Shown in pieces: positions 17,715-25,291 of a stretch of 50,018 bases of DNA. The notes under the pieces were generated by a model, which saw nothing but the letters and a program-made list of their open reading frames with translations, did no database searches and was not told the DNA's origin. The stretch comes from a virus. Both the position numbers and the translations under genes were made by a program. The stretch's first letter is position 1; each line of letters starts with the position of its first letter. The stretch is from positions 1 through 50,018 of IMG/VR virus record IMGVR_UViG_3300037507_003276; one strand, given 5' to 3'.

Positions 17715-18322
17715 ATTTTAATTGCGTTTCCAATTTTAATAAAAATGTTTCCAATGAAAAGCTGAACCCTCCAAATGGTTTTTAGATATGCTCTTCGGAG
17801 TAAATGGATAAATTTTCCCAAAGGACTTTTATAAAATTCTGCCGACTTACGCATTTTTTCATTATATTCCAAATCAAAAGATTTTTTATCATCGTTTTTT
17901 TCTTCTCGAAATTCGTTTAACTTAACTTTCCAAAGTTTATTTTCTAAAAAGACCAAACCAAATTCAACCCAATAATCATGGTTTTCTTTGGAAAAAAACT
18001 CATAAACATTAATGGTGTTTGTTCCGATATTGTCAATTAAAAGCTCTTGCGAAGATACTTCTTCCATGTGACCGAGACGATCCATAATAGATTTTCCTTT
18101 TTGGTCGCCCTCGACAAAAATGTATTCAATATCGTGTTTGAAAAGACGATAAGAATTTTTATGTTTTTTTAGATAAAAGTGACCAGTAAATGTTTGACCC
18201 AAATCTTTTGTTTGATATTGAGCGTCTTGAATTTCTTTCAAAGTCAACTCACCCAAGTTTTTAGGTAAAATACTTCTTTTCAGTTTGTAATTTTTAAAAT
18301 AAAATGTATCAAATAATCCCAT
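17699..18322 (-). CDS. Hypothetical protein
   Basis: A 207-residue protein, basic and rich in aromatics, with a hydrophobic C-terminal helix (about residues 180-203). Family unknown. It starts 1 nt after the lipoprotein gene's stop. Confidence 0.65.
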   Translation of the reverse strand: MGLFDTFYFKNYKLKRSILPKNLGELTLKEIQDAQYQTKDLGQTFTGHFYLKKHKNSYRLFKHDIEYIFVEGDQKGKSIMDRLGHMEEVSSQELLIDNIGTNTINVYEFFSKENHDYWVEFGLVFLENKLWKVKLNEFREEKNDDKKSFDLEYNEKMRKSAEFYKSPLGKFIHLLRRAYLKTIWRVQLFIGNIFIKIGNAIKMWQLL

Positions 18323-18323
18323 A

Positions 18324-18626
18324 TTAAAACTCCATTCCTAATTGTCCAAACCCGTTAACATGATAAGACCTGTTAAAATAATCATAGTTGTGATATACGC
18401 TACCACCAACGTAATAAAGCTTTTTTTTATCTTTAGTTTCGTGCAATGGTTTTTTGAAATTTACACCAATTTGATTTTTAGCTTTTTCAGTTTGTTCTTT
18501 GGTGTAATTAAAATTACCAGAAAATTTAGTATAAGAATCTGGTCTATCAATAAACAACTTTCTCATATCATTATAAGTGCATGATGTTAAAAGTACACAA
18601 ACTATAATATTAATGATCTTTATCAT
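18324..18626 (-). CDS. Small lipoprotein
   Basis: The first 16 residues form a signal peptide ending in LLTSC, a lipobox, so Cys16 would be lipidated and the protein exported. The remaining 84 residues are polar with Tyr-rich C-terminus. In phages, small outer-membrane lipoproteins can be o-spanins or exclusion proteins; neither can be proved here. It overlaps the upstream gene by 17 nt. Confidence 0.75.
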   Translation of the reverse strand: MIKIINIIVCVLLTSCTYNDMRKLFIDRPDSYTKFSGNFNYTKEQTEKAKNQIGVNFKKPLHETKDKKKLYYVGGSVYHNYDYFNRSYHVNGFGQLGMEF

Positions 18627-19098
18627 TCTTTTTACTATTTAGTTCATCCCAATATTTTGCATCGCGTGGATTGATTGGGATATAGCCGTCTTTATCTGCC
18701 TCTTCTTTACATAGAGTTCTCAACCAACCCACACTAGAACAAGTTACACCCCTTTTACCAGATTTTTCACAAACATAAGCTGATTGACGTTCAGCAGCAT
18801 TAACAACATCTGAAATTATTTTATCAACAACAGGTTCTACGTTAAAATCGGTTTTAATAATCGTTGAGTAATAAAATCTTAATGTTCCAAATTTTTCTTT
18901 AATTTGATCTGCTACAACCTGAACACCCGAATGTTTAGATATATAATCAAGTTTAGCCAATAATTCGTCTAAAAGATCGTACCATCCATCACAACATTCC
19001 ATTCCCCAATGCATACAAGTTTTTTTCATATCTCCACCATAATCAAAAAGAATTTTAGGATATTTTTCTACCAACTTTAATTCTAATTCTTTATTCAT
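18610..19098 (-). CDS. Conserved phage protein, cysteine-containing
   Basis: The 162-residue protein has an MHWGMECCDGWYDLL motif near residue 30, an EKFGTLRFYY motif near 68 and CEKSGK near 110, a pattern often seen in phage and bacterial hypothetical proteins. A zinc-binding role is possible. It overlaps both neighbours. Confidence 0.7.
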   Translation of the reverse strand: MNKELELKLVEKYPKILFDYGGDMKKTCMHWGMECCDGWYDLLDELLAKLDYISKHSGVQVVADQIKEKFGTLRFYYSTIIKTDFNVEPVVDKIISDVVNAAERQSAYVCEKSGKRGVTCSSVGWLRTLCKEEADKDGYIPINPRDAKYWDELNSKKNDKDH

Positions 19099-19360
19099 TT
19101 AACAGAATCCTTTCATTTTTTTGTTTTTCTTTTTCAAAATCTTTTTTCAAAATTTCTTCCATTTCTTCAAAAGAAATTTTTTTGTAAACACATTTATTTT
19201 TTTTTGTTCTGGAAAACTCAATCAAAGATTGAAACCAATAAAAACTTAATTTGAAATAAGAACCGCCATCAAAGTAAGAACATCTTGGAAACCAAGCAAA
19301 TTTTAAAAATTTTACATTTGTAGCAAAATAAATTGTTGTTTTTCCTATGTATATTATCAT
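19091..19360 (-). CDS. Hypothetical protein
   Basis: The start at 19360 is favoured because the ATG follows the upstream stop by 1 nt (TAATATG); the longer frame runs into that gene. The 89-residue protein has an aromatic first half and a charged helical end. Family unknown. Confidence 0.6.
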   Translation of the reverse strand: MIIYIGKTTIYFATNVKFLKFAWFPRCSYFDGGSYFKLSFYWFQSLIEFSRTKKNKCVYKKISFEEMEEILKKDFEKEKQKNERILLNE

Positions 19361-19361
19361 A

Positions 19362-20048
19362 TTAATAACTAAATGGGGTCGATGCCTTTTCGTCATGATG
19401 ATCTGTTTTAAATTTAGATTTAGTTTTCATAATAGCACCAATTTCACCATAAGTCAAAGGAAATTTTGTTGCTTCTACGGAAACTTCCAAGTTACAACCT
19501 CCATCTTTCAAATACATACGTCCAAGCTCACTGTTTACAAGTGAACCATGAACATGACTAAAAAGCATCCACGAACCTTTTCCTGCTCCGTTCCAAGACA
19601 AAATTGGATAGTGGCACATGACAATAGGCTGACCGTTAATATATGCTTCCAAATAATTTGGAACAAATATTACTTCTTTATGATATCCATCAATATAAAG
19701 TGTATTATCTTTGATACTTTCAAATGATTGTTTCCATCCTGCCGTGTGATTACCAGACATGATAAACAAACGCTGAAACTTTAAACGGCGCATGAGTTTC
19801 GTGAATTCTTCTTGACCACCATATCCAAACATGGTGTCACCAAGAATAAATCCAATTGTTTTATCTGTTGCTTTACTATTCCAATTTAAAACAATAGCTT
19901 CGTCGTGTTCTTGTACGGACTCAAATCCTCTACGTTTCCAAATGGGGATATCCCACTTTGGATTGTGATGCCAGTGCAAGCAACCCCAGAATAAAATTTC
20001 GTGGTTTTTTGCTTCTTGGCGAACAGAACCGTAAAATAAACCTTTCAT
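19362..20048 (-). CDS. Metallophosphoesterase
   Basis: The 228 residues contain a WGCLHWHH metal-binding segment, ILGDTMFGY, SGNHTAGW, CHYPILSW and HVHG motifs, the order expected for a calcineurin-like phosphoesterase with slightly altered second and third motifs (GNHT rather than GNHD). It belongs to the YfcE-like phage group; substrate unknown. Confidence 0.82.
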   Translation of the reverse strand: MKGLFYGSVRQEAKNHEILFWGCLHWHHNPKWDIPIWKRRGFESVQEHDEAIVLNWNSKATDKTIGFILGDTMFGYGGQEEFTKLMRRLKFQRLFIMSGNHTAGWKQSFESIKDNTLYIDGYHKEVIFVPNYLEAYINGQPIVMCHYPILSWNGAGKGSWMLFSHVHGSLVNSELGRMYLKDGGCNLEVSVEATKFPLTYGEIGAIMKTKSKFKTDHHDEKASTPFSY

Positions 20049-20050
20049 AA

Positions 20051-20425
20051 TTATTTAAAATCTTTTATATCAAAATTATCAACGAATGATTTATAATCTT
20101 CTGTGATTTCTTCTCCAACGTCAATATTTTTATTTGCTATTCCTGTATTTCCACCATCAATAAGAATACAATTCGGTGTATCGGAATGATTTATATATTT
20201 TTGATTATCTATACAATATTTGTATATACCATTTTCAGACCAACCATAAACTTTAAAAAAATCCCGACAAGCTATTGGTAAAGATTTTATAGTTTCAATA
20301 GTTGTTTTACCATCTATACCATTATACCATTTCCATATAACCGAACCAGAAGGAATAAATTCTTCCGCAAAAACACCCAATCCATGTATAGAACTAGGAG
20401 CCAATTTGTTTTTGACTACTAACAT
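20051..20425 (-). CDS. SET-domain protein
   Basis: The 124-residue protein is nearly a bare SET domain: IHGLGVFA near residue 14, NHSDTPNC near 80 (cofactor-binding), and DVGEEITEDY near 102 with the catalytic-type Tyr. SET enzymes methylate lysines using S-adenosylmethionine. Bacterial and phage examples have unknown targets. It lacks pre- and post-SET domains. Confidence 0.82.
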   Translation of the reverse strand: MLVVKNKLAPSSIHGLGVFAEEFIPSGSVIWKWYNGIDGKTTIETIKSLPIACRDFFKVYGWSENGIYKYCIDNQKYINHSDTPNCILIDGGNTGIANKNIDVGEEITEDYKSFVDNFDIKDFK

Positions 20426-20428
20426 ATT

Positions 20429-20719
20429 TTAGTCTTCTTCTTCTTTATGAGCTTCACAGAATTTTGTCAAAGAGTCAACAACAAAATCTTCAAAAGTCAT
20501 ATCTACCTTATTTGCAGCAACAATAATATTAATTAAATCTTCTTTTGAAAATTCATTAAGATCGATATCAATTTCTTCGTGGGGAATTAACTTTAAACCA
20601 CTTTTGTCTTCACTTAATTCTACTGTGAATTTTGTATTAGGTTTAAACCCCAATTCATTCATTTCTTCATCTGTAAATTCGATGAAGAACTCTTCTTTCT
20701 TTTGTACAGTTTTAATCAT
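20429..20719 (-). CDS. Hypothetical acidic protein (AbrB-like N-terminus)
   Basis: A 96-residue acidic protein; residues 12-45 form a strand-turn-strand pattern similar to AbrB/SpoVT-type DNA-binding domains or related phage proteins, followed by a helical tail. Role unknown. Confidence 0.6.
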   Translation of the reverse strand: MIKTVQKKEEFFIEFTDEEMNELGFKPNTKFTVELSEDKSGLKLIPHEEIDIDLNEFSKEDLINIIVAANKVDMTFEDFVVDSLTKFCEAHKEEED

Positions 20720-20811
20720 AGTACTAAAAATATAACACTTTAATTGGCAAATGCAAATAAATATTTTTGTGAGATACTATATATTAGCTTTCTTGATATG
20801 GTATCTTTTGT
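20720..20811. other. Short AT-rich intergenic gap
   Basis: No reading frame with a plausible start is seen. The gap holds the upstream region of the 20719 gene; no strong promoter match was found. Confidence 0.4.
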
Positions 20812-21210
20812 TTAAATTTTTGGCATAAATTTAGCAGTAGTGTTGTGTTCATCTTGTCCCCAATCAACAAGCAAAATATCAATTTTTGCCATTATACATA
20901 GCGTACAAACTTCTACACTATCATCAACATGAAGTTCACTATTAAGTTTCTTTAAAAAGGGAACTTTGTTTGTTCCTTCTGTGCAGACAATAGATGAAAT
21001 TGGTAGTTTGTGTATTTGACAAAACCTTTCAACGTCTGCTTTGTTTTGCCAATTTCTAAAAGTTACAATATGGATTTCGTATCCTTCTTTATGTTTTTGT
21101 TTAACAAAATTTAGAATTCTTGGAATCGGCACCAAGCTTGTGCTATACCAAGCACCATCTTCTGTAGCAGCTAAAGTATCATCAAAATCTACAGTGATTA
21201 CTTTTTTCAT
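20812..21210 (-). CDS. HAD-family phosphatase
   Basis: The 132-residue protein starts ITVDFDDTLAAT (HAD motif I, nucleophile Asp8 and acid Asp10), has IVTFRN (motif II Thr) and a LHVDDS segment near residue 92 (motif IV). It resembles the phosphatase half of T4 Pnkp in layout, so it may remove 3'-phosphates during RNA repair, but other phosphomonoester substrates are equally possible. Confidence 0.8.
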   Translation of the reverse strand: MKKVITVDFDDTLAATEDGAWYSTSLVPIPRILNFVKQKHKEGYEIHIVTFRNWQNKADVERFCQIHKLPISSIVCTEGTNKVPFLKKLNSELHVDDSVEVCTLCIMAKIDILLVDWGQDEHNTTAKFMPKI

Positions 21211-21212
21211 TT

Positions 21213-21500
21213 TTAATAAGAATCGTAATCTTTATCTTTTTTAAATTTAAACCATGCATAAACAAGTATAGAACACATGATCAAACCCACACAATAATTT
21301 AAAAACCACCAAAGACCAAAAGCAGTTAAAAACATATAAATCATCCCTGAGATATAACCAACAATAGACATTAAAATTAACATCAGAGAAACATCTTCTG
21401 ATGATTTGTTTTTATAAATTTTAACAATTTGTGGAATATAACAAAGCATAAAACTAAGCATCATCAATATTCCAAAAAATTCGGTGATATAAGAATTCAT
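21213..21500 (-). CDS. SemiSWEET/PQ-loop membrane transporter
   Basis: The 95-residue protein has three transmembrane helices with the PQ-loop motif CYIPQIVKIYKNKSSEDVSL in helix 1, the hallmark of bacterial SemiSWEET sugar transporters that act as dimers. Length is typical for the family. A promoter (TTGTCA-16-TAGACT) ends 7 nt before the ATG. A solute transporter in a phage genome is unusual. Confidence 0.85.
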   Translation of the reverse strand: MNSYITEFFGILMMLSFMLCYIPQIVKIYKNKSSEDVSLMLILMSIVGYISGMIYMFLTAFGLWWFLNYCVGLIMCSILVYAWFKFKKDKDYDSY

Positions 21501-21507
21501 ATTTTTA

Positions 21508-21535
21508 AGTCTAGCAGATGTTTAAATAATGACAA
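21508..21535 (-). promoter_or_regulatory. Sigma70-like promoter for the SemiSWEET gene
   Basis: The minus strand reads TTGTCA, 16 nt, TAGACT, 7 nt, ATG. The start codon falls where transcription should begin. Confidence 0.5.
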
Positions 21536-21543
21536 GAAAAAAG

Positions 21544-21614
21544 TGGAGGATACCAGAGTCGAACTGGTGACACCTGAATGCAAATCAGGAGTTATACCAC
21601 TTAACTAATCCCCC
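21544..21614 (-). tRNA. tRNA-Ala (anticodon TGC)
   Basis: The acceptor GGGGGAT/ATCCTCC includes the G3:U70 pair that defines alanine tRNA. The anticodon stem CCTGA/TCAGG encloses TTTGCAT. No CCA is encoded. Confidence 0.93.
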
Positions 21615-21620
21615 AAATGG

Positions 21621-21691
21621 TAGGAGGTAAAGGAATCGAACCTTTGCTGTCGCAGTGTAAATGCGAATCGCTACCATTACAACAACCTCCC
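21621..21691 (-). tRNA. tRNA-Val (anticodon TAC)
   Basis: The anticodon stem TCGCA/TGCGA encloses TTTACAC. The acceptor pairs as GGGAGGT/ACCTCCT, with G1-U72. CCA follows directly and is genome-encoded. Confidence 0.92.
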
Positions 21692-21699
21692 ATATTTAT

Positions 21700-21728
21700 A
21701 TATTATATTAAAATATCTTATTAATCAA
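21700..21728 (-). promoter_or_regulatory. Promoter for the Val-Ala tRNA pair
   Basis: TTGATT, 17 nt and TAATAT on the minus strand lie 8 nt upstream of the tRNA-Val 5' end. Confidence 0.5.
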
Positions 21729-21738
21729 CTATATTTTA

Positions 21739-21778
21739 TTTATCCGACCTCTTATTTATGTATAATAGCTCGGATAAA
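21739..21778. repeat. 9-bp inverted repeat upstream of HNH gene
   Basis: TTTATCCGA and TCGGATAAA flank a 22-nt spacer containing TATAAT, 8 nt before the 21787 start. The arms bracket the apparent -10 box, so this may be an operator. Confidence 0.5.
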
Positions 21779-21786
21779 TATGATAT

Positions 21787-22206
21787 ATGAAAACTTCTTT
21801 TTGTTTAAACTGTAAAAAAGAAATAAAATACGATGAAAGTAAAAGTTTTGGAAAGTATTGTAACAATACTTGTCAAGGAAACTATACATTTAACAATATA
21901 ACTATTCCTAAAATAGAATCTAATAAATGTTCACAAGCTGCTACTTTAAAAAAATTTTTACAATTTAAAAGAGGATATAAATGTGAGGTTTGTGAAATAT
22001 CAAATTGGAAAAATAAAGACATATCATTACATTTAGATCATATTGATGGTAATTCCGATAATAACTATCCTAATAATATTAGATTGCTTTGTCCAAATTG
22101 TCATTCACAGACAGACACTTATTGTAGCAGAAACAGAAAAAATTCTAAAAGATCCACATATAAGAAAAGATATAGGATTAAGAATTTAAACATACCACTG
22201 AGCTAA
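21787..22206 (+). CDS. HNH endonuclease inside tRNA cluster
   Basis: The 139 residues have an N-terminal zinc knuckle (CLNC, CNNTC), then the HNH core CEVC, LHLDHIDGN, and LLCPNCHSQT. It lies alone on the plus strand between minus-strand tRNA genes, typical of free-standing homing-type endonucleases that spread with tRNA clusters. Confidence 0.85.
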   Translation: MKTSFCLNCKKEIKYDESKSFGKYCNNTCQGNYTFNNITIPKIESNKCSQAATLKKFLQFKRGYKCEVCEISNWKNKDISLHLDHIDGNSDNNYPNNIRLLCPNCHSQTDTYCSRNRKNSKRSTYKKRYRIKNLNIPLS

Positions 22207-22218
22207 CTGTGCGAAAAA

Positions 22219-22309
22219 TGCTGGATGCGGGAATTGAACCCGCGCTCGGCCCTCATCTAGGGCACACAGTTTATAAAACTGTCGGTGCTTCCAGTTACAC
22301 TAATCCAGC
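22219..22309 (-). tRNA. Class II tRNA with anticodon TAT (Ile codon AUA; identity uncertain)
   Basis: The acceptor GCTGGAT/ATCCAGC with discriminator A, D-arm with GG, anticodon stem ACAGT/ACTGT and T-arm GCGGG/CCCGC all fold normally. The 7-nt anticodon loop TTTATAA gives anticodon UAU, read as isoleucine. The variable region is about 22 nt with its own 5-bp stem (GCCCT/AGGGC), a class II feature of Leu, Ser and Tyr tRNAs, not Ile. The charging amino acid is therefore uncertain. Confidence 0.75.
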
Positions 22310-22326
22310 TAAAATTTCAAAGAAAA

Positions 22327-22409
22327 TGGGTAAGGAAGGATTCGAACCTACTAAGCCAATGGCGTCAGATTTACAGTCTGAAGTAACTCTCCAACGTTAC
22401 CGCTTACCC
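22327..22409 (-). tRNA. tRNA-Tyr (anticodon GTA)
   Basis: The stem TCAGA/TCTGA encloses CTGTAAA. The short-stemmed variable arm fits bacterial class II tRNA-Tyr, and the acceptor is GGGTAAG/CTTACCC with discriminator A. Confidence 0.93.
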
Positions 22410-22413
22410 AAAA

Positions 22414-22484
22414 CTGGCTCGCATAGATTCGAACTATGAATAAGAGATCCAAATTCTCTGGTGTTACCGTTACACTACGAGCCA
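22414..22484 (-). tRNA. tRNA-Gln (anticodon TTG)
   Basis: The stem AGAGA/TCTCT encloses ATTTGGA. The acceptor is TGGCTCG/CGAGCCA with discriminator G, as in Gln tRNAs. It lies 14 nt downstream of the outer-membrane protein gene. Confidence 0.93.
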
Positions 22485-22497
22485 TGATTTACTTTAA

Positions 22498-23025
22498 TTA
22501 AAAAGCAAATTTGATACCAGTGCGAGCAACAACTGCTCCACTGTTGCTGACGTTGGCATTGTAAAGCCAACGAGCATCTGCAAAGATGCCAATATTGTCA
22601 GTGATGCGATACTCAAGACCGCCACCAACAGTTCCAGCAAGGATTGCTTTGGTTTGTCCGTAGAGAGCACCAAGACCAGCAACGGCATAAGGTGCTACGT
22701 TCCAAGAACAGATTGGATAGCGAAGAAACAAGTTACCGAATGTTCCCCATTCAGCAACATCTTCACGACCAACCAAGGTTTGTTCTACGCCAAGTCCAAC
22801 ATACTTGAGGAAGAAGTAGTTGACACCAACGCCACCACCCCAAGCAGGTTTACCTTGCTTATAGAACGCACCAGAACCAAAGAGGTCTAATTGGAGTTCA
22901 TTGCTGCGAAAGCGGCAAGAATCTACAACGACTTCTTTGCTTGATTTCAAGTCAGAACCAGCCATGACTGTAGAAGTCAATGCAATAATTCCAACTACCA
23001 TTAGTTTGATATATGTTTTAACCAT
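22498..23025 (-). CDS. Outer-membrane beta-barrel protein
   Basis: The 175-residue protein has a signal peptide (hydrophobic core to about residue 22, VMA cleavage site) and alternating amphipathic strands rich in Gly and aromatics, ending in IKFAF; a C-terminal Phe is the outer-membrane assembly signal. Its GC content is clearly higher than neighbouring genes, suggesting recent capture from a bacterium. In a phage it might alter the host surface, for example to block superinfection; this is inference. Confidence 0.82.
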   Translation of the reverse strand: MVKTYIKLMVVGIIALTSTVMAGSDLKSSKEVVVDSCRFRSNELQLDLFGSGAFYKQGKPAWGGGVGVNYFFLKYVGLGVEQTLVGREDVAEWGTFGNLFLRYPICSWNVAPYAVAGLGALYGQTKAILAGTVGGGLEYRITDNIGIFADARWLYNANVSNSGAVVARTGIKFAF

Positions 23026-23070
23026 AGAATATAATTATGGCATATTTTTAAAAAGATACAAGTATTTTTT

Positions 23071-23080
23071 GTAAATATTA
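23071..23080 (+). promoter_or_regulatory. Late-type box before the 23085 gene
   Basis: GTAAATATTA lies 4 nt before the ATG and resembles the TATAAATA/TAAGTATA boxes seen before other N-terminal-module genes. Confidence 0.4.
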
Positions 23081-23084
23081 AATA

Positions 23085-23360
23085 ATGAATAGAAAAGATT
23101 TAAATATGTTATCCGAAGCATATGAAAATGAAATATTAAAAGAATATAGTTCCGATTATTTTTTAAGAAAAGCTAGATCAAAAAGACTTGCTAAAGAAGC
23201 TTTTTTTAAAGCTTTAAATACAGTAGAGTCTCTTTTAAACGATCAAAACTTAAAAGATGCTTTTACTTCTGAAGATCTCAAGCCATTATATCAAAAATTT
23301 GATAAAATGCGAGAAATTATAATTGATCTTTCCCATTCACCTAGATACAAAGAATCTTAA
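23085..23360 (+). CDS. Small likely virion protein with N-terminal module
   Basis: The 91-residue protein starts MNRKDLNMLSEAYENEILKE, matching the shared N-terminal module, with LKE as a possible prohead-protease site. The rest is helical and charged. It ends convergently with the 23341 gene, overlapping by 20 nt. Confidence 0.7.
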   Translation: MNRKDLNMLSEAYENEILKEYSSDYFLRKARSKRLAKEAFFKALNTVESLLNDQNLKDAFTSEDLKPLYQKFDKMREIIIDLSHSPRYKES

Positions 23361-23553
23361 TTTTTTTTTTTCTATTTTTAATCCACTGAGTTTTAAACCT
23401 CATTGTCCAATCAATCACTGCTCTTGCGAAGCCGATATCATATCCAGCTTTTTCGGATTCATACCACTTGTGTTTCATGACTTCTTCTCTCATTGCTAAG
23501 AATTCTTTATATAAAGAAGTATCTGCCACGTTCACTATATTCATATTTATCAT
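23341..23553 (-). CDS. Small conserved phage protein
   Basis: A 70-residue protein with a YKEFLAMREEVMKHKWYESEKAG-type helical region and a conserved GFARAVIDW stretch, similar to small T4-like phage proteins of unknown role. Met4 is an alternative start. Confidence 0.65.
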   Translation of the reverse strand: MINMNIVNVADTSLYKEFLAMREEVMKHKWYESEKAGYDIGFARAVIDWTMRFKTQWIKNRKKKIKILCI

Positions 23554-23588
23554 ATTAAATTGATTAAATTTGGAGTAAATATATCATA

Positions 23589-24080
23589 ATGAAAAGCAAA
23601 GATCAAATTTTATTAGAAGATGCTTATCAAAAAGTTTTAAAAGAAGTTGTTAATACAAACGAAGAATTACCCGATTCGGATATGAAAATGTCGGCAGGAA
23701 ATTTAGATAAACTCGATAAGTCGAACTTATATACACAGCAAGATGATCGTGAGGAAGAAAACGATTCTAACGAAGCCGTTTTAAATCCATCTGTTATGTT
23801 CGGATATCAAAATTTTCTTACCGAAGAAGGCGATAATCTGGATGTAATTGCAAAAAAACTTTTAGATAAATTTATTGATAGAGCATTTAAAAATCCTAAT
23901 GTCTTAGAATATTACTCTAAAAAATATTCATTATCTCCCTATGAAAATTTAGACAATGAGTTTGAGTTAATTCAAAAGCTTTTAGTTGATTTGTTAAAAA
24001 ACACTAGTTTTATAAAAATGGATTCAACAGCACTAGACAAAATAGCATGGGATATGCACGGAAGTTTTTTTGAAGATTAA
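23589..24080 (+). CDS. Likely virion protein with N-terminal module
   Basis: The 163-residue protein begins MKSKDQILLEDAYQKVLKE, almost identical to the leaders at 3883 and 37115. The remainder is acidic and helical without a known domain. A TAAATATA box at 23576 lies 5 nt before the ATG. It ends 1 nt before the convergent purA-like gene. Confidence 0.75.
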   Translation: MKSKDQILLEDAYQKVLKEVVNTNEELPDSDMKMSAGNLDKLDKSNLYTQQDDREEENDSNEAVLNPSVMFGYQNFLTEEGDNLDVIAKKLLDKFIDRAFKNPNVLEYYSKKYSLSPYENLDNEFELIQKLLVDLLKNTSFIKMDSTALDKIAWDMHGSFFED

Positions 24081-24081
24081 T

Positions 24082-25095
24082 TTAAATATTCGTCTGATCA
24101 CCAGAAAAAATAATATTATTTGGTTTTAATCCATTGATGTTTTGATTTACCAAAGACTTTTTAATGATGTCTTTTAACTGATCAAAAGAATTTGTTTCCA
24201 AAGATGTTTCGTAAAAATTATTAATTCGGAAGATTCCAACTTTTTCAAAAACATCACACTTATTGATGATTACTTTGGTTGAACCTGAAAGATTAATAGC
24301 ATTGTTTAATCTTCCAAAATTCAACCAATTCACAAGTCTTTTTCTTCCTGTAGTAGAACCAAATTCTTGACCAAGTTCAATTAACTTGTTTAGTTTTACA
24401 TCACTCCAAAGACATTCTGGAAACAACGGATCAACTCCACTTTTGGTATCATAGATTTTAGCGACACCAATAATATCACGAATTTTCTTGGGTGAAAATC
24501 CAAGCGAACAAGCATTGTGAGGAAATGTTTCAGAGCTTGTCACATAAGGATAATCACCGTAGTTGATATCCAACCAAATACTTTGAGCACCTTCACAAAG
24601 AATTTTTCCTTCTAATTTTCCATCCCAAATAAAATCTTTTAAGGGATTGAAGTTTGCTTTACTAACCTGAATACCAACACGATTTGCTTTGTCTGCATAA
24701 CAAGGAGCAATACCTTGACCTGTAGTTCCAAGTTTTGGTTTCAAATGTTTCAGATCATATTCAATGTGTGCATCCGTAATCACATGAGTATTTGGATGAA
24801 CTTTTACCAAAGATGTATCGAATCCATTTTCTTTTAGATATTCAATTTCTTTGAAAAACTTCTCAATATTCAGAACACAGTTTGGACCGATAACAGATTT
24901 CTTTCCATGAAAAACACCAGAAGGAATCAGATGGGTTTTGTATTTTTTCCCATCCAAATAAACAGTATGACCAGCATTTGGTCCACCATTCCAACGACAG
25001 ACCATATCATAGTCTTTGGCCATTGCACTTGAAATTTTACCCTTGCCTTCATCCCCCCAAGCAAGACCGACAATAACATCAACGTGTTTAATCAT
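24082..25095 (-). CDS. purA: Adenylosuccinate synthetase (short PurA/PurZ-type)
   Basis: The 337-residue enzyme has the P-loop-like GLAWGDEGKGK with Asp15 retained, GPNAGHT with catalytic His43, NPLKD, the TTGRKR loop and the NKCDV guanine-binding motif. It joins aspartate to IMP using GTP. The length matches short archaeal and phage enzymes rather than the roughly 430-residue bacterial form. Phage PurZ, which makes 2-aminoadenine, is a close relative, and as I recall has this Asp replaced, so the retained Asp favours true PurA activity. With GMP reductase at 44020 it would make AMP precursors from GMP. Confidence 0.9.
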   Translation of the reverse strand: MIKHVDVIVGLAWGDEGKGKISSAMAKDYDMVCRWNGGPNAGHTVYLDGKKYKTHLIPSGVFHGKKSVIGPNCVLNIEKFFKEIEYLKENGFDTSLVKVHPNTHVITDAHIEYDLKHLKPKLGTTGQGIAPCYADKANRVGIQVSKANFNPLKDFIWDGKLEGKILCEGAQSIWLDINYGDYPYVTSSETFPHNACSLGFSPKKIRDIIGVAKIYDTKSGVDPLFPECLWSDVKLNKLIELGQEFGSTTGRKRLVNWLNFGRLNNAINLSGSTKVIINKCDVFEKVGIFRINNFYETSLETNSFDQLKDIIKKSLVNQNINGLKPNNIIFSGDQTNI

Positions 25096-25237
25096 TGCTC
25101 AAAAAATCATTCGGAACCCAAAGTGTTTGTGGAAGATTTTCATCATAATAACAGATATATGTTTGTGTATCTGTTACATCTAAAATTGAATGAAGTTCTA
25201 TTTTAGTTTCATCAGGAAATATGCAGTACTTTTTCAT
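25088..25237 (-). CDS. Small hypothetical protein upstream of purA
   Basis: This 49-residue frame is supported by an 8-nt overlap of its end with the purA start and by a promoter, TAGACA-16-TAAAAT, ending 7 nt before its ATG. It has no recognised motif. If translated it is the first gene of the purA operon. Confidence 0.65.
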   Translation of the reverse strand: MKKYCIFPDETKIELHSILDVTDTQTYICYYDENLPQTLWVPNDFLSND

Positions 25238-25291
25238 TTTTTTTATTTTATCACAACTTGGCTTTTTGTCTATAAGAAAATAAGTATTAAA
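25238..25291. promoter_or_regulatory. Divergent promoters for purA operon and M14-type gene
   Basis: The minus strand carries TAGACA-16-TAAAAT-7-ATG (to 25237) and the plus strand TTGGCT-17-TAAGTA-5-GTG (to 25292). Both imply leaderless transcripts, and the two elements overlap. Confidence 0.5.

Noticed and set aside
24082-25095. PurZ-based 2-aminoadenine system
   Set aside because: The catalytic Asp typical of PurA is kept and no partner DatZ or MazZ gene is seen; not excluded for the rest of the genome.
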